Assembly (NCBI GenBank): GCA_963743595.1
Contig: CAVURW010000124.1
Coordinates: forward strand, 1-37,794
Reading direction: 5' to 3'
Length of the DNA: 37,794 nt
Source: CAVURW01 sp963743595
Lineage (GTDB): Bacteria > Verrucomicrobiota > Verrucomicrobiia > Methylacidiphilales > UBA1321
In this document: positions 17,472 to 24,892 of the stretch, piece by piece
Numbering within the stretch: position 1 is the first letter of the stretch
How the letters are laid out: each line of letters begins with the position of its first letter
Program-made: the position numbers and the translations under genes
The notes under the pieces: generated by a model
Databases searched by the model: none
Told to the model about the DNA's origin: nothing
The model's input: the letters and a program-made list of their open reading frames with translations, nothing else

Positions 17472-17509
17472 TAACAAAGGGCCTCGTTTCTCTTAATTGT
17501 CCTTTGTTA
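17472..17509. promoter_or_regulatory. 9-bp perfect inverted repeat upstream of the ECF sigma gene
   Basis: TAACAAAGG (17472-17480) and CCTTTGTTA (17501-17509) are exact reverse complements with a 20-nt loop. The repeat ends 16 nt before the sigma ATG and starts 9 nt after the previous stop. It could be an operator, a hairpin in the sigma mRNA leader, or a terminator without a U-tract for the preceding gene. Confidence 0.45.
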
Positions 17510-17525
17510 TGATGCTGTCCACCAC

Positions 17526-18257
17526 ATGAACAACGCAACCTCCAGCCAGACATCCCGCGCTTTTCCAAACACGCGGTGGTCGCTCGTGCTCGCGATACGC
17601 CAACCCTCGGCGGAGGCAGCAGTAGCGTTGGAAACGATCTGCCGGGATTACTGGTACCCTCTCTACGCCTACGCCCGTTCCAGCGGCAAATCGGCCCATG
17701 ACGCGCAGGATCTGACGCAAGAATTTTTCTGCCGCCTTCTGGAAAAGCGGTGGCTGGATGCCGCCGACAGTGGAAAGGGCAGGTTGCGCTCTTTCCTTAT
17801 CGTCGCCATGAAAAGATTCATGAACAACGAATGGGATCGCGCCTCGGCCCAGCGGCGGGGCGGCGGATTAGGTCACGCGCAAATTGACACGGCCTTTGCC
17901 GAAGGCCGGTTTGCAGCGGATGCGAATATCCTGGCTCCCGATGAGACGTATGACCGCCAATGGGCGCTTACTCTCATCCGCCTGACCACGGATCGGCTCC
18001 GTGCGGAATTCACGGCAGAGGGTAAGCCGAAGGCTTCTTATGACATACTCAAAAACTGCCTGCTCGCCGACCGCGGCGGCATTGACTACGCGGACGTAGC
18101 CAAGGGGTTGGGAACGACCGAAGGTGCGGCCCGCGTGATGGTTCATCGGCTGCGCAAACGTTTTCGCGAAATATATCGCGAGGAGATTTCCCAGACACTA
18201 GCCGAGGGTGCTGATCTGGAGGTTGAAATGCGCCACCTAGCGGCCGCCCTAGTGTAG
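17526..18257 (+). CDS. ECF-type RNA polymerase sigma factor (kinase-associated)
   Basis: A 243-aa sigma-70-family protein. The N-terminal FPNTRWSLVLAIRQ and ICRDYWYPLYAYAR are typical of the PVC and Acidobacteria ECF group that is encoded beside Ser/Thr kinases. Region 2 spans about 50-110 (DAQDLTQEFFCRLLEKRWL, GRLRSFLIVAMKRFMNNEWDR). Region 4 spans about 155-225 (YADVAKGLGTTEGAARVMVHRLRKRFREIYREEI). No anti-sigma gene is adjacent. In such pairs the linked kinase is believed to control the sigma factor. The last two residues (Leu-Val) and the stop codon fall inside the left arm of a MITE-like element, so the original C-terminal end was replaced by element sequence. Homologues would be expected to end at almost the same place, so activity is probably kept. 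Confidence 0.9.
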   Translation: MNNATSSQTSRAFPNTRWSLVLAIRQPSAEAAVALETICRDYWYPLYAYARSSGKSAHDAQDLTQEFFCRLLEKRWLDAADSGKGRLRSFLIVAMKRFMNNEWDRASAQRRGGGLGHAQIDTAFAEGRFAADANILAPDETYDRQWALTLIRLTTDRLRAEFTAEGKPKASYDILKNCLLADRGGIDYADVAKGLGTTEGAARVMVHRLRKRFREIYREEISQTLAEGADLEVEMRHLAAALV

Positions 18258-18411
18258 TGTCTCGCAATTACCTTTCATATGCACTTGCTCTTTTCTCCTC
18301 TGGCTGCTTTGTTCGGTCGTTACAGACCTACGGGTATGCGCCTTCCTCACGCCTTGCCAGAGGAGAAACTGCGTCGCCCATATAAAAGGTAATTACGAGA
18401 CACTACACTAG
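18249..18411. mobile_element. MITE-like hairpin element, 163 bp, CTAG termini
   Basis: Two 33-bp arms (18249-18281 and 18379-18411) are inverted copies with only two mismatches; both end in CTAGTGTAGTGTCTCG read inward. After a short divergent stretch a second block (18292-18304 and 18356-18368, 13 bp exact) is also inverted, so nearly the whole element folds on itself around a 51-nt centre. It has no coding capacity. The CTAG ends recall the TA/CTAG target choice of IS630-type transposons, suggesting a non-autonomous derivative; that family is inference. It separates the sigma gene from its kinase and supplies the sigma stop codon. Confidence 0.75.
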
Positions 18412-18460
18412 CTCGATAGCCACGCTGTAACAATCGGAGATCGATCCTTAAGTAGTAGGC

Positions 18461-20185
18461 ATGATCACAAACACGCTTCCAAATTGCCCAAAGTGCGGGG
18501 TTCCTTTGCCGTCTGATGCCCCAGATGGGCTTTGCCCGAAATGCGTCATGGCAATGAATCTCCATACGGATACCGACATCTCAGAAGAGCGGGCAGCCGC
18601 ACAGACGCCTCTGCCTCCGGACCAAATTGCACCACACTTCCCACAACTCGAGATTCTCGAGTGTCTCGGGCGGGGCGGGATGGGAGTGGTCTACAAAGCG
18701 CGCCAAAAGGCCCTGAACCGCTTTGTCGCGCTCAAACTGCTCGCGCCGGAACGGGTGGACGATCCAATGTTTGCTGAGCGCTTCGCCCGCGAGGCGCAAG
18801 CACTTGCCGCGTTGAACCATCCCAACATCGTCACAATCCACGATTTCGGGCAGGCGGGCGGATTTTTCTACCTGCTCATGGAATTCGTGGATGGTGCCAA
18901 TCTGCGTCATCTCTTACGTGCCAGTAAATTCACGCCGGAGCAGGCACTGGCGATTGTGCCGTCGCTCTGCGACGCGCTGCAGTTCGCCCACGAGCGAGGC
19001 ATAGTGCACCGCGACATCAAGCCAGAGAACATCCTCCTCGACAAGGCTGGGCGTGTTAAAGTCGCCGATTTTGGCATTGCAAAAATGCTTGTCAACGGCC
19101 AGGACAGCGGCAGGGAACAACCGGGCTCGCCCGCGAACGCCACGCAGAGCGTCGTCGGCACCCCGGGCTATAGCGCGCCAGAACAGAAGTCGGATCCGCG
19201 GAATGTGGACAGCCGCGCGGATATCTATTCGCTCGGCGTCGTCTTTTACGAGATGCTCACTGGCGAGCTGCCGGGCAAGAAAATCGAACCGCCCTCACGA
19301 AAGGTGCATATCGATGTGCGTTTGGACGAGATTGTATTGAGGGCTCTGGATCAGAAGCCCGAACTGCGTTACCAACAGGCCAGTCTTTTCAAAACGCACG
19401 TGGAGTCAATTTCAGCGTCGCCCGATTCTGATGAATCTAGTAAGCCGCAAGCCCACCGCTTCGTCTACCTGTTCACGGGGCTGATGGGGCTACTCAGTTT
19501 ATTCGGCTTGCTTGGAGCCGTCCCCGGCTTTGAATCGTTTTTTTGGTTTTTTGTTTTTATGGGCTTTTTCGGCTTCTCAGTTCCCACTCATAAACGCTCC
19601 GACACGCTGGGCTATATGGCCGTTTTCTGTGCGCTATTAAGCAGCAACATTCTGGCGCTTTTTTACTGGCTCCGGGCTGCGCCATGGCTCTCACCCGAGG
19701 GCCATATCTGGCTGCCACTGGTGCCCTCCTTGCTCTCGGTCACGCTCGGTTGGTACGGTTTTGTTATTAGAAAATCCCGGCTCAGTTGGCTTGCGCTCGT
19801 GTACGGCTTGGTCACCATTTGCATCTGGCTGCTGGTTTGTAACGCGTGGCGGGTAAACCAAGACCAAGCAATGATGCAAGACATCTCCCAATTCATCAGC
19901 GGAGCTTTGGCGGCAACGCATGTCCAATACGATCACGTCGAGGTAGAAACCTCTGGCGACGAGATCAAAGCTTTCGTGACTCAACCCACAAAACTCAAAG
20001 AGATCAACGGCCAGCAAGTATCCATGCCACTCATCGGGACGTTAGTGATTCATCGAACTAATGATGGATGGACCGTTCGCGGAACTGGGGATTTGAGCGA
20101 TATTGCCATCACCCGAACCGGCCAAACGGTGCTTTCCGGTTCGGGGGCTAATGGCATCCGAACAGCCTTGCCTGCGGCCCAGTGA
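18461..20185 (+). CDS. Membrane Ser/Thr protein kinase with N-terminal zinc ribbon
   Basis: A 574-aa kinase of the PknB-like bacterial class. Residues 9-28 hold a zinc ribbon (CPKCG...CPKC). The catalytic domain spans about 64-325: glycine loop LGRGGMGVVY (69-78), Lys92 (VALK), Glu in the C-helix (EAQALAAL), HRDIKPEN (183-190), DFG (203-205), activation-loop GTPGYSAPE (233-241) and the SRADIYSLGVVFYEMLTG F-helix. All catalytic residues are present. Residues about 327-455 contain four or more hydrophobic spans (YLFTGLMGLLSLFGLLGAVP, FFWFFVFMGFFGF, YMAVFCALLSSNILALFYW, LALVYGLVTICIWLLV), then a C-terminal domain of about 110 residues that would sense or bind outside the kinase. It belongs with the upstream ECF sigma factor; the MITE now lies between them. 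Substrates are not known. Confidence 0.92.
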   Translation: MITNTLPNCPKCGVPLPSDAPDGLCPKCVMAMNLHTDTDISEERAAAQTPLPPDQIAPHFPQLEILECLGRGGMGVVYKARQKALNRFVALKLLAPERVDDPMFAERFAREAQALAALNHPNIVTIHDFGQAGGFFYLLMEFVDGANLRHLLRASKFTPEQALAIVPSLCDALQFAHERGIVHRDIKPENILLDKAGRVKVADFGIAKMLVNGQDSGREQPGSPANATQSVVGTPGYSAPEQKSDPRNVDSRADIYSLGVVFYEMLTGELPGKKIEPPSRKVHIDVRLDEIVLRALDQKPELRYQQASLFKTHVESISASPDSDESSKPQAHRFVYLFTGLMGLLSLFGLLGAVPGFESFFWFFVFMGFFGFSVPTHKRSDTLGYMAVFCALLSSNILALFYWLRAAPWLSPEGHIWLPLVPSLLSVTLGWYGFVIRKSRLSWLALVYGLVTICIWLLVCNAWRVNQDQAMMQDISQFISGALAATHVQYDHVEVETSGDEIKAFVTQPTKLKEINGQQVSMPLIGTLVIHRTNDGWTVRGTGDLSDIAITRTGQTVLSGSGANGIRTALPAAQ

Positions 20186-20279
20186 AAGAGATGTCCGCAT
20201 GATGACTTCCCTAAGTGCCGTCTTGCCTGCTGGAGACGTTACGTAAAGTTGCTTGATATTGGATTAAGAAATATGGATT

Positions 20280-20289
20280 ATATCGATGT
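20280..20289. promoter_or_regulatory. ATATCGAT-type box at the GH27 gene start
   Basis: ATATCGATGT overlaps the proposed ATG of the GH27 gene and differs by one base from the perfect palindrome upstream of the GH2 gene. It could be a shared operator. The alternative is chance in an AT-rich leader, since the ATCGAT core is frequent in this window. Confidence 0.25.
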
Positions 20290-22343
20290 ATTTGCTACGC
20301 TATCCTGCCTCTAAATCACGCACCATCCATCTCAATCATATTTTGGAACTACCAGCTTTCTTCCGCTTAGGCGCACTTTTATTTCTGGCTAGCTTGGGTA
20401 ATCCTGCACTTTTGTCTGCTGCAGATTCTGCCAGTGAGCCGAAATCAGTCGTCCTGAGTTCTCTCGGTCTGAACAAGGCGCGACAATACGGATTCTGGTC
20501 ACTCGAGCCCGGTCGAACCTTTGATAAAAATATACCGACACTTCATGGGATGGCGGATTCGAAGGGAATCAGTTCGAGAGGAGCTGCCGAAATTGCTTTC
20601 GATCTACACAGAACCGGTACGGAATTGACTGGGATGGTGGGAGTGGATGACGAAGTCATGCAGACGTACAGGGGCCCGGCCGAAGGTGTAGTCTATGGAG
20701 ATGGGAAGCTCCTCTGGCGCAGTGGTCCGCTGAAGGTTGGAGCGGTGCCCGAGAAATTTACTCTGGATGTACGGGGAGTGAGTCAATTGGAGCTGCTCAT
20801 TGAGACCTCGGGTGATGACGCTTACACCACCCATATTGACTGGTTGTTTACCAAAGTCTTCTATACCGGGAGCGCGCCGGAAAATATTGACCCGCCTGCA
20901 CTGCCCTCAGAGCGGATCATATTAACACCTAAATCGGCTGAAACGCCCCGGATAACGGGAGCGCGCGTCTTTGGAGTTCGGCCCGGTTCCCCCTTTCTTT
21001 TTACCATTACAGCGACGGGCCGACGCCCGATGACCTTCTCCGCCGTTGATCTTCCCACTGGATTGAATTTAGATTCGGCCACTGGTCAGATTACGGGGCA
21101 ATTGGTGGATCGCGGAGAACATTTGGTGAAGCTTGGGGCTAGCAATGGGCTTGGGCGAACTGAAAGAACATTGCGCATCGTCGTTGGTGATGAAATTGCA
21201 CTGGCACCGGCTATGGGGTGGAGTAGTTGGAATGCCTGGGGGGCCAATATCGACCAATCCAAGGTACTGGCGGCGGCCCACGCATTGGTGGATTCTGGGC
21301 TTAGCCAGCATGGTTTCTCTTACGTGAATATCGACGACACCTGGCAAGGGCCCCGAGGCGGTTCCTTTCAAGGGCTCCAGGGAAATTCCAAATTTCCTGA
21401 TCTAAAGGGGATGTGTGCATTGATTCACAAGCTGGGCCTTAAAGTTGGTATTTACTCCACGCCATGGACGGTTTCCTACGCCGGATACCCTGGCAGCAGC
21501 AGTGATCATCCCGACGGCGCTTGGGATCAAAAGCGAGACGCGGACGGACCTCGTCATTTTGGGGCTCATTCTTTTCTGAAGCAAGATGCCCAACAATGGG
21601 CCGCGTGGGGCATAGATTATCTCAAATGCGACTGGTATCCGCCGGACCCGGCACATGCCCAGAAAGTGGCCACGGCACTGCGGGAAAGTGGGCGGGACAT
21701 CGATTTTAGCCTATCCTGCGACGCCGATTTCAAATTTGCCCCAGGATATCCCGGAGTGGTGAACTCCTGGCGCACGACGACAGACATTCAGGATACTTGG
21801 CCGTTGCTTTGCGGGATCGCATTTTCAGAGGACCGCTGGGCTCCCTACGTAGGACCTGGACATTGGATCGATCCGGACATGATGGAGATTGGCGATGTCA
21901 CCAACGGTCAACCCGAGCATCCGTCCAGATTGACTCCGGACGAGCAGTATCTTCACGTGAGCATGTGGTGTTTACTCTCGGCTCCGTTAATTCTTGGCTG
22001 TGATTTGTCGAACCTGGATGACTTTACACGGGGGCTGGTGACAAATGACGAAGTGCTGGACATCGATCAGGACCCCATGGGCATGCCCGGTCGATGTCTT
22101 TTGCGCCAAGGATATCTGCAAGTCTGGGGCAAAAAGTTGGAGAACGGCGGCATGGCCCTGGGATTCTTCAATCTGGGACGCCAGGAATTGACGGCCAAGC
22201 TTAACCTCTCCCAGCTAGGACTAAAGGGGGCACAACAGATTCGCGATCTCTGGAGGCAAAAAGATTTGGGTACTTTTGATCAAACCTTCTCCACGTCCAT
22301 ACACCCGCACGGCGTGATCCTGGTCCGGCTCCAGTCAAAATAA
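20286..22343 (+). CDS. Secreted GH27-type alpha-galactosidase with NPCBM and Ig-like modules
   Basis: A 685-aa protein. The N-terminus has a signal peptide with an unusually long leader, its hydrophobic core about 28-45 (LGALLFLASLGNPALL) ending at an Ala-Ala. Residues about 50-198 match an NPCBM-like carbohydrate-binding beta-sandwich (YGFWSLEPGRTFDKN, GISSRGAAEI, TGMVGVDDEV, LELLIETSGDD). Residues about 222-300 are an Ig-like putative sugar-binding domain (LPTGLNLDSATGQITG). The catalytic TIM barrel runs about 305-590: MGWSSWNAWG, VNIDDTWQG, LKVGIYSTPW, nucleophile Asp449 in DYLKCDW, acid/base Asp500 in RTTTD. A small C-terminal beta domain follows. The enzyme would release terminal alpha-galactose. 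It starts a two-gene transcription unit with the GH35 gene, 23 nt downstream. Confidence 0.92.
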   Translation: MYLLRYPASKSRTIHLNHILELPAFFRLGALLFLASLGNPALLSAADSASEPKSVVLSSLGLNKARQYGFWSLEPGRTFDKNIPTLHGMADSKGISSRGAAEIAFDLHRTGTELTGMVGVDDEVMQTYRGPAEGVVYGDGKLLWRSGPLKVGAVPEKFTLDVRGVSQLELLIETSGDDAYTTHIDWLFTKVFYTGSAPENIDPPALPSERIILTPKSAETPRITGARVFGVRPGSPFLFTITATGRRPMTFSAVDLPTGLNLDSATGQITGQLVDRGEHLVKLGASNGLGRTERTLRIVVGDEIALAPAMGWSSWNAWGANIDQSKVLAAAHALVDSGLSQHGFSYVNIDDTWQGPRGGSFQGLQGNSKFPDLKGMCALIHKLGLKVGIYSTPWTVSYAGYPGSSSDHPDGAWDQKRDADGPRHFGAHSFLKQDAQQWAAWGIDYLKCDWYPPDPAHAQKVATALRESGRDIDFSLSCDADFKFAPGYPGVVNSWRTTTDIQDTWPLLCGIAFSEDRWAPYVGPGHWIDPDMMEIGDVTNGQPEHPSRLTPDEQYLHVSMWCLLSAPLILGCDLSNLDDFTRGLVTNDEVLDIDQDPMGMPGRCLLRQGYLQVWGKKLENGGMALGFFNLGRQELTAKLNLSQLGLKGAQQIRDLWRQKDLGTFDQTFSTSIHPHGVILVRLQSK

Positions 22344-22366
22344 ATCGAACTCATCAAAAATTCTCC

Positions 22367-24718
22367 GTGAAACGCGTCTCTCATTTTTACTTCCTTCTTA
22401 TACTCCCTCTTGGCCTCGGCACCGCCTTCGCGGATCCGTTGACGATTGACTTAACGACCCCGGCTCCTGCCCTCACCGCCGTACCCATCGGCCCTGGAAC
22501 AACGAGCAATCCACAAGGGGATAAAATCACGGCAGATAGCCGATCCATTTTGCTCAATGACAAACCGATTATGCCGATCGTCGGCGAATTTCACTTCAGC
22601 CGATATCCGGCGAATGAATGGAGGACCGAGTTGCTCAAAATGAAAGCCGGAGGAATTACCGTGGTTTCCACGTATGTCTTCTGGATCCATGAGGAGGAGG
22701 AGAAAAATCAATTCGATTGGAGCGGCAATCGATCTTTGCGTGATTTTCTGAAGCTCTGCAAGGAGGTGGGTTTACAGGTGATCGTCCGTAGCGGACCTTG
22801 GGATCACGGTGAATCACGAAATGGTGGAATTCCCGATTGGGTTCAAAACTCTGGAACCCATCTTCGCTCGACTGATCCCAAGTTTCTCGCGCTGGTCAGA
22901 CCACTCTTTACGGAAGAGGCTAAACAGATGGAAGGGCTTTTGTGGAAGGATGGTGGCCCGGTCATCGGCATTCAGCTGGATAATGAATGTGGCGATGCCG
23001 CTTACTTATTGGCTTTAAAGGAAATGGCCATCTCACTGGGCATCGATGTTCCATTTTATACCATGACCGGTTGGAATCAGGCGACCATTCCCAATTCGGG
23101 GCTGTTGCCGCTTTGGAGTGGCTACACTTATGGTTTTTGGGGGGGAAGTGTGGAGGCTTACCGCAAACAGGTGATGTTTTCGGAAGTCCGGGATGACGGG
23201 GATCTAAATACCCAGATGCAGGACGTGCACCCCGAACGCAGCAAACACATCGCTTCGTTTCCCTACCTTTCCATTGAAATGGGAGCGGGCATGGCTTCCA
23301 GCTATACGACCAGAGTTCAAGTTGACGCGAACGATCCCCCTGTCGTGGCATTGGTGAAACTAGGTAGTGGCAACAACATGCCAGGCTTTTACATGTATCA
23401 CGGCGGAGTGAACCCCGACGGCAAACTGTCAACCATGCAGGAGGATCATCCCAACCAAATGCCTCTTAAAGACTACGATTTTCTGGCGCCATTGGGATCG
23501 TCTGGTCAAATTCGACGCGTCTACCATTTACTTCGCGAGCAAAATCTTTTCATCCAGGACTTTGGATCGACTCTCGCCAGCATGCCAGCCTTCTTCCCTG
23601 ATCAACGCCCGAAGGATTTGACTGATTTTGAAACCTTGCGTTGGAGTGTTCGGGCCAATGGTCAAGGCAGCGGTTTCCTCTTTTTTACCAATCGTCAACC
23701 CTACGTTCCGATGCCTCCCAAAACCAACGTGCAGTTTTCCCTCAGAACCACCACCGGTCACATTCTACTTCCCCAAACGCCCATCATGATCCCCGATGGT
23801 GCTTATGGCTTCTGGCCGGTCAATTTTGATTGTGGAGGGATCATGCTCGCTTACGCAACGGTTCAACCCTTGGCTCACTTGACAAACGCGGATGGTTCTT
23901 TAACTTATTTTTTTGCCGCGCTGGACGGCATTCGACCGGAGCTGGCCGTGGACGGACAGTCCCCCCAGGCCGTTGTTCCCGGCACAAAAGCGGCCCTTTC
24001 AATTAAAAACTCCATGGGCAAAACCATTACTTTTGTAGTTCTCACCCCCGAGCAAGCGGAACAGTTTTACCTCCTACCCTTTGGCGGGATTAATCGAGTG
24101 TTTCTTTCTAAAGTTCCTCTCTATGCCGATGGCCAAGTAATTCATCTCCAGCCCAGCACCGTGGAAGCGTTCACAGTTTCCATTTTCCCGCCCGTCCCTT
24201 CCCTAAAAATCGCCGACACAGAGGAAAAAACCACCGAGGATGGCGTTTTCGCGGAGGTTACGACGGCGGGCCTAGCCGGGGCAACGAGCGTGGAGGTCGT
24301 CCCCAACCTGCAGCAGAAAGCCGGAGTAAAGGCTACCAGCTTAAAAGGCTATGATGAGGGGACTTGGAAGGAGGCGTCCGTCTACACGCTGGATATTCCC
24401 GGCTCCGCCGAAAACCGGAAAATACTCCTCAATATCAACTATATTGGTGATGCGGCCCGGTTATATATCGGCAACAAACTGTTCGCTGATAATTTTTACA
24501 ATGGAGATGCTTTTGCGGTCCCGCTTTGGCGCATTGCCAAGGCGGATTGGCCCAGTCTGAGTTTGAAGATTCTGCCCTACTCCAATAATTTGGCCGACCG
24601 CCTGCCAGAAGAAACAAAACAAAAGATCAAAGCCGCCGGAGCAGACTTGGATAAGGTCACGATTCGCGCGACCGAACAATTCGATGTATTTCTGACGGAT
24701 CTTTCTCCGAAAAAGTAG
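22367..24718 (+). CDS. Secreted GH35 beta-galactosidase
   Basis: The frame opens at a GTG with no upstream ATG candidate, giving 783 aa. A signal peptide spans residues 1-22 (FYFLLILPLGLGTAFAD). The catalytic TIM barrel is about 55-400: GEFHFSRYPANEWRTELLKMKAGG, TYVFWIHEEEE, VGLQVIVRSGPW, acid/base Glu207 in QLDNEC and nucleophile Glu304 in YLSIEMGAG. These are divergent forms of the family motifs (usually ENEYG and TEFW), so this is an atypical branch and its exact specificity is uncertain. The long C-terminal part (about 420-783) contains beta-sandwich domains, including one resembling a galactose-binding jelly roll (LNINYIGDAARLYIGNKLFADNF). It probably works with the upstream GH27 enzyme and downstream GH2 enzyme on one glycan. 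Confidence 0.88.
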   Translation: MKRVSHFYFLLILPLGLGTAFADPLTIDLTTPAPALTAVPIGPGTTSNPQGDKITADSRSILLNDKPIMPIVGEFHFSRYPANEWRTELLKMKAGGITVVSTYVFWIHEEEEKNQFDWSGNRSLRDFLKLCKEVGLQVIVRSGPWDHGESRNGGIPDWVQNSGTHLRSTDPKFLALVRPLFTEEAKQMEGLLWKDGGPVIGIQLDNECGDAAYLLALKEMAISLGIDVPFYTMTGWNQATIPNSGLLPLWSGYTYGFWGGSVEAYRKQVMFSEVRDDGDLNTQMQDVHPERSKHIASFPYLSIEMGAGMASSYTTRVQVDANDPPVVALVKLGSGNNMPGFYMYHGGVNPDGKLSTMQEDHPNQMPLKDYDFLAPLGSSGQIRRVYHLLREQNLFIQDFGSTLASMPAFFPDQRPKDLTDFETLRWSVRANGQGSGFLFFTNRQPYVPMPPKTNVQFSLRTTTGHILLPQTPIMIPDGAYGFWPVNFDCGGIMLAYATVQPLAHLTNADGSLTYFFAALDGIRPELAVDGQSPQAVVPGTKAALSIKNSMGKTITFVVLTPEQAEQFYLLPFGGINRVFLSKVPLYADGQVIHLQPSTVEAFTVSIFPPVPSLKIADTEEKTTEDGVFAEVTTAGLAGATSVEVVPNLQQKAGVKATSLKGYDEGTWKEASVYTLDIPGSAENRKILLNINYIGDAARLYIGNKLFADNFYNGDAFAVPLWRIAKADWPSLSLKILPYSNNLADRLPEETKQKIKAAGADLDKVTIRATEQFDVFLTDLSPKK

Positions 24719-24847
24719 ACCACCAGTCTTTTGTTCTCACTAAGCAAAGGAATCGGGCCGACTCCCCGCAGACCGTCTTCAAGCTACCAGGAATTGATCT
24801 AAAATATCCGATGGACAGGCCGAGTAAGCGTATGCATATATACAATT

Positions 24848-24857
24848 ATATCGATAT
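24848..24857. promoter_or_regulatory. ATATCGATAT palindrome upstream of GH2
   Basis: A perfect 10-bp palindrome 35 nt before the GH2 ATG, inside a run of alternating A/T (GCATATATACAATTATATCG). Similar boxes occur at 20280-20289 and 30058-30067 near two other hydrolase genes. A candidate operator only. Confidence 0.3.
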
Positions 24858-24892
24858 CAACTTTTGGCCGCTTTCGCAGCACGCTTGAAATT

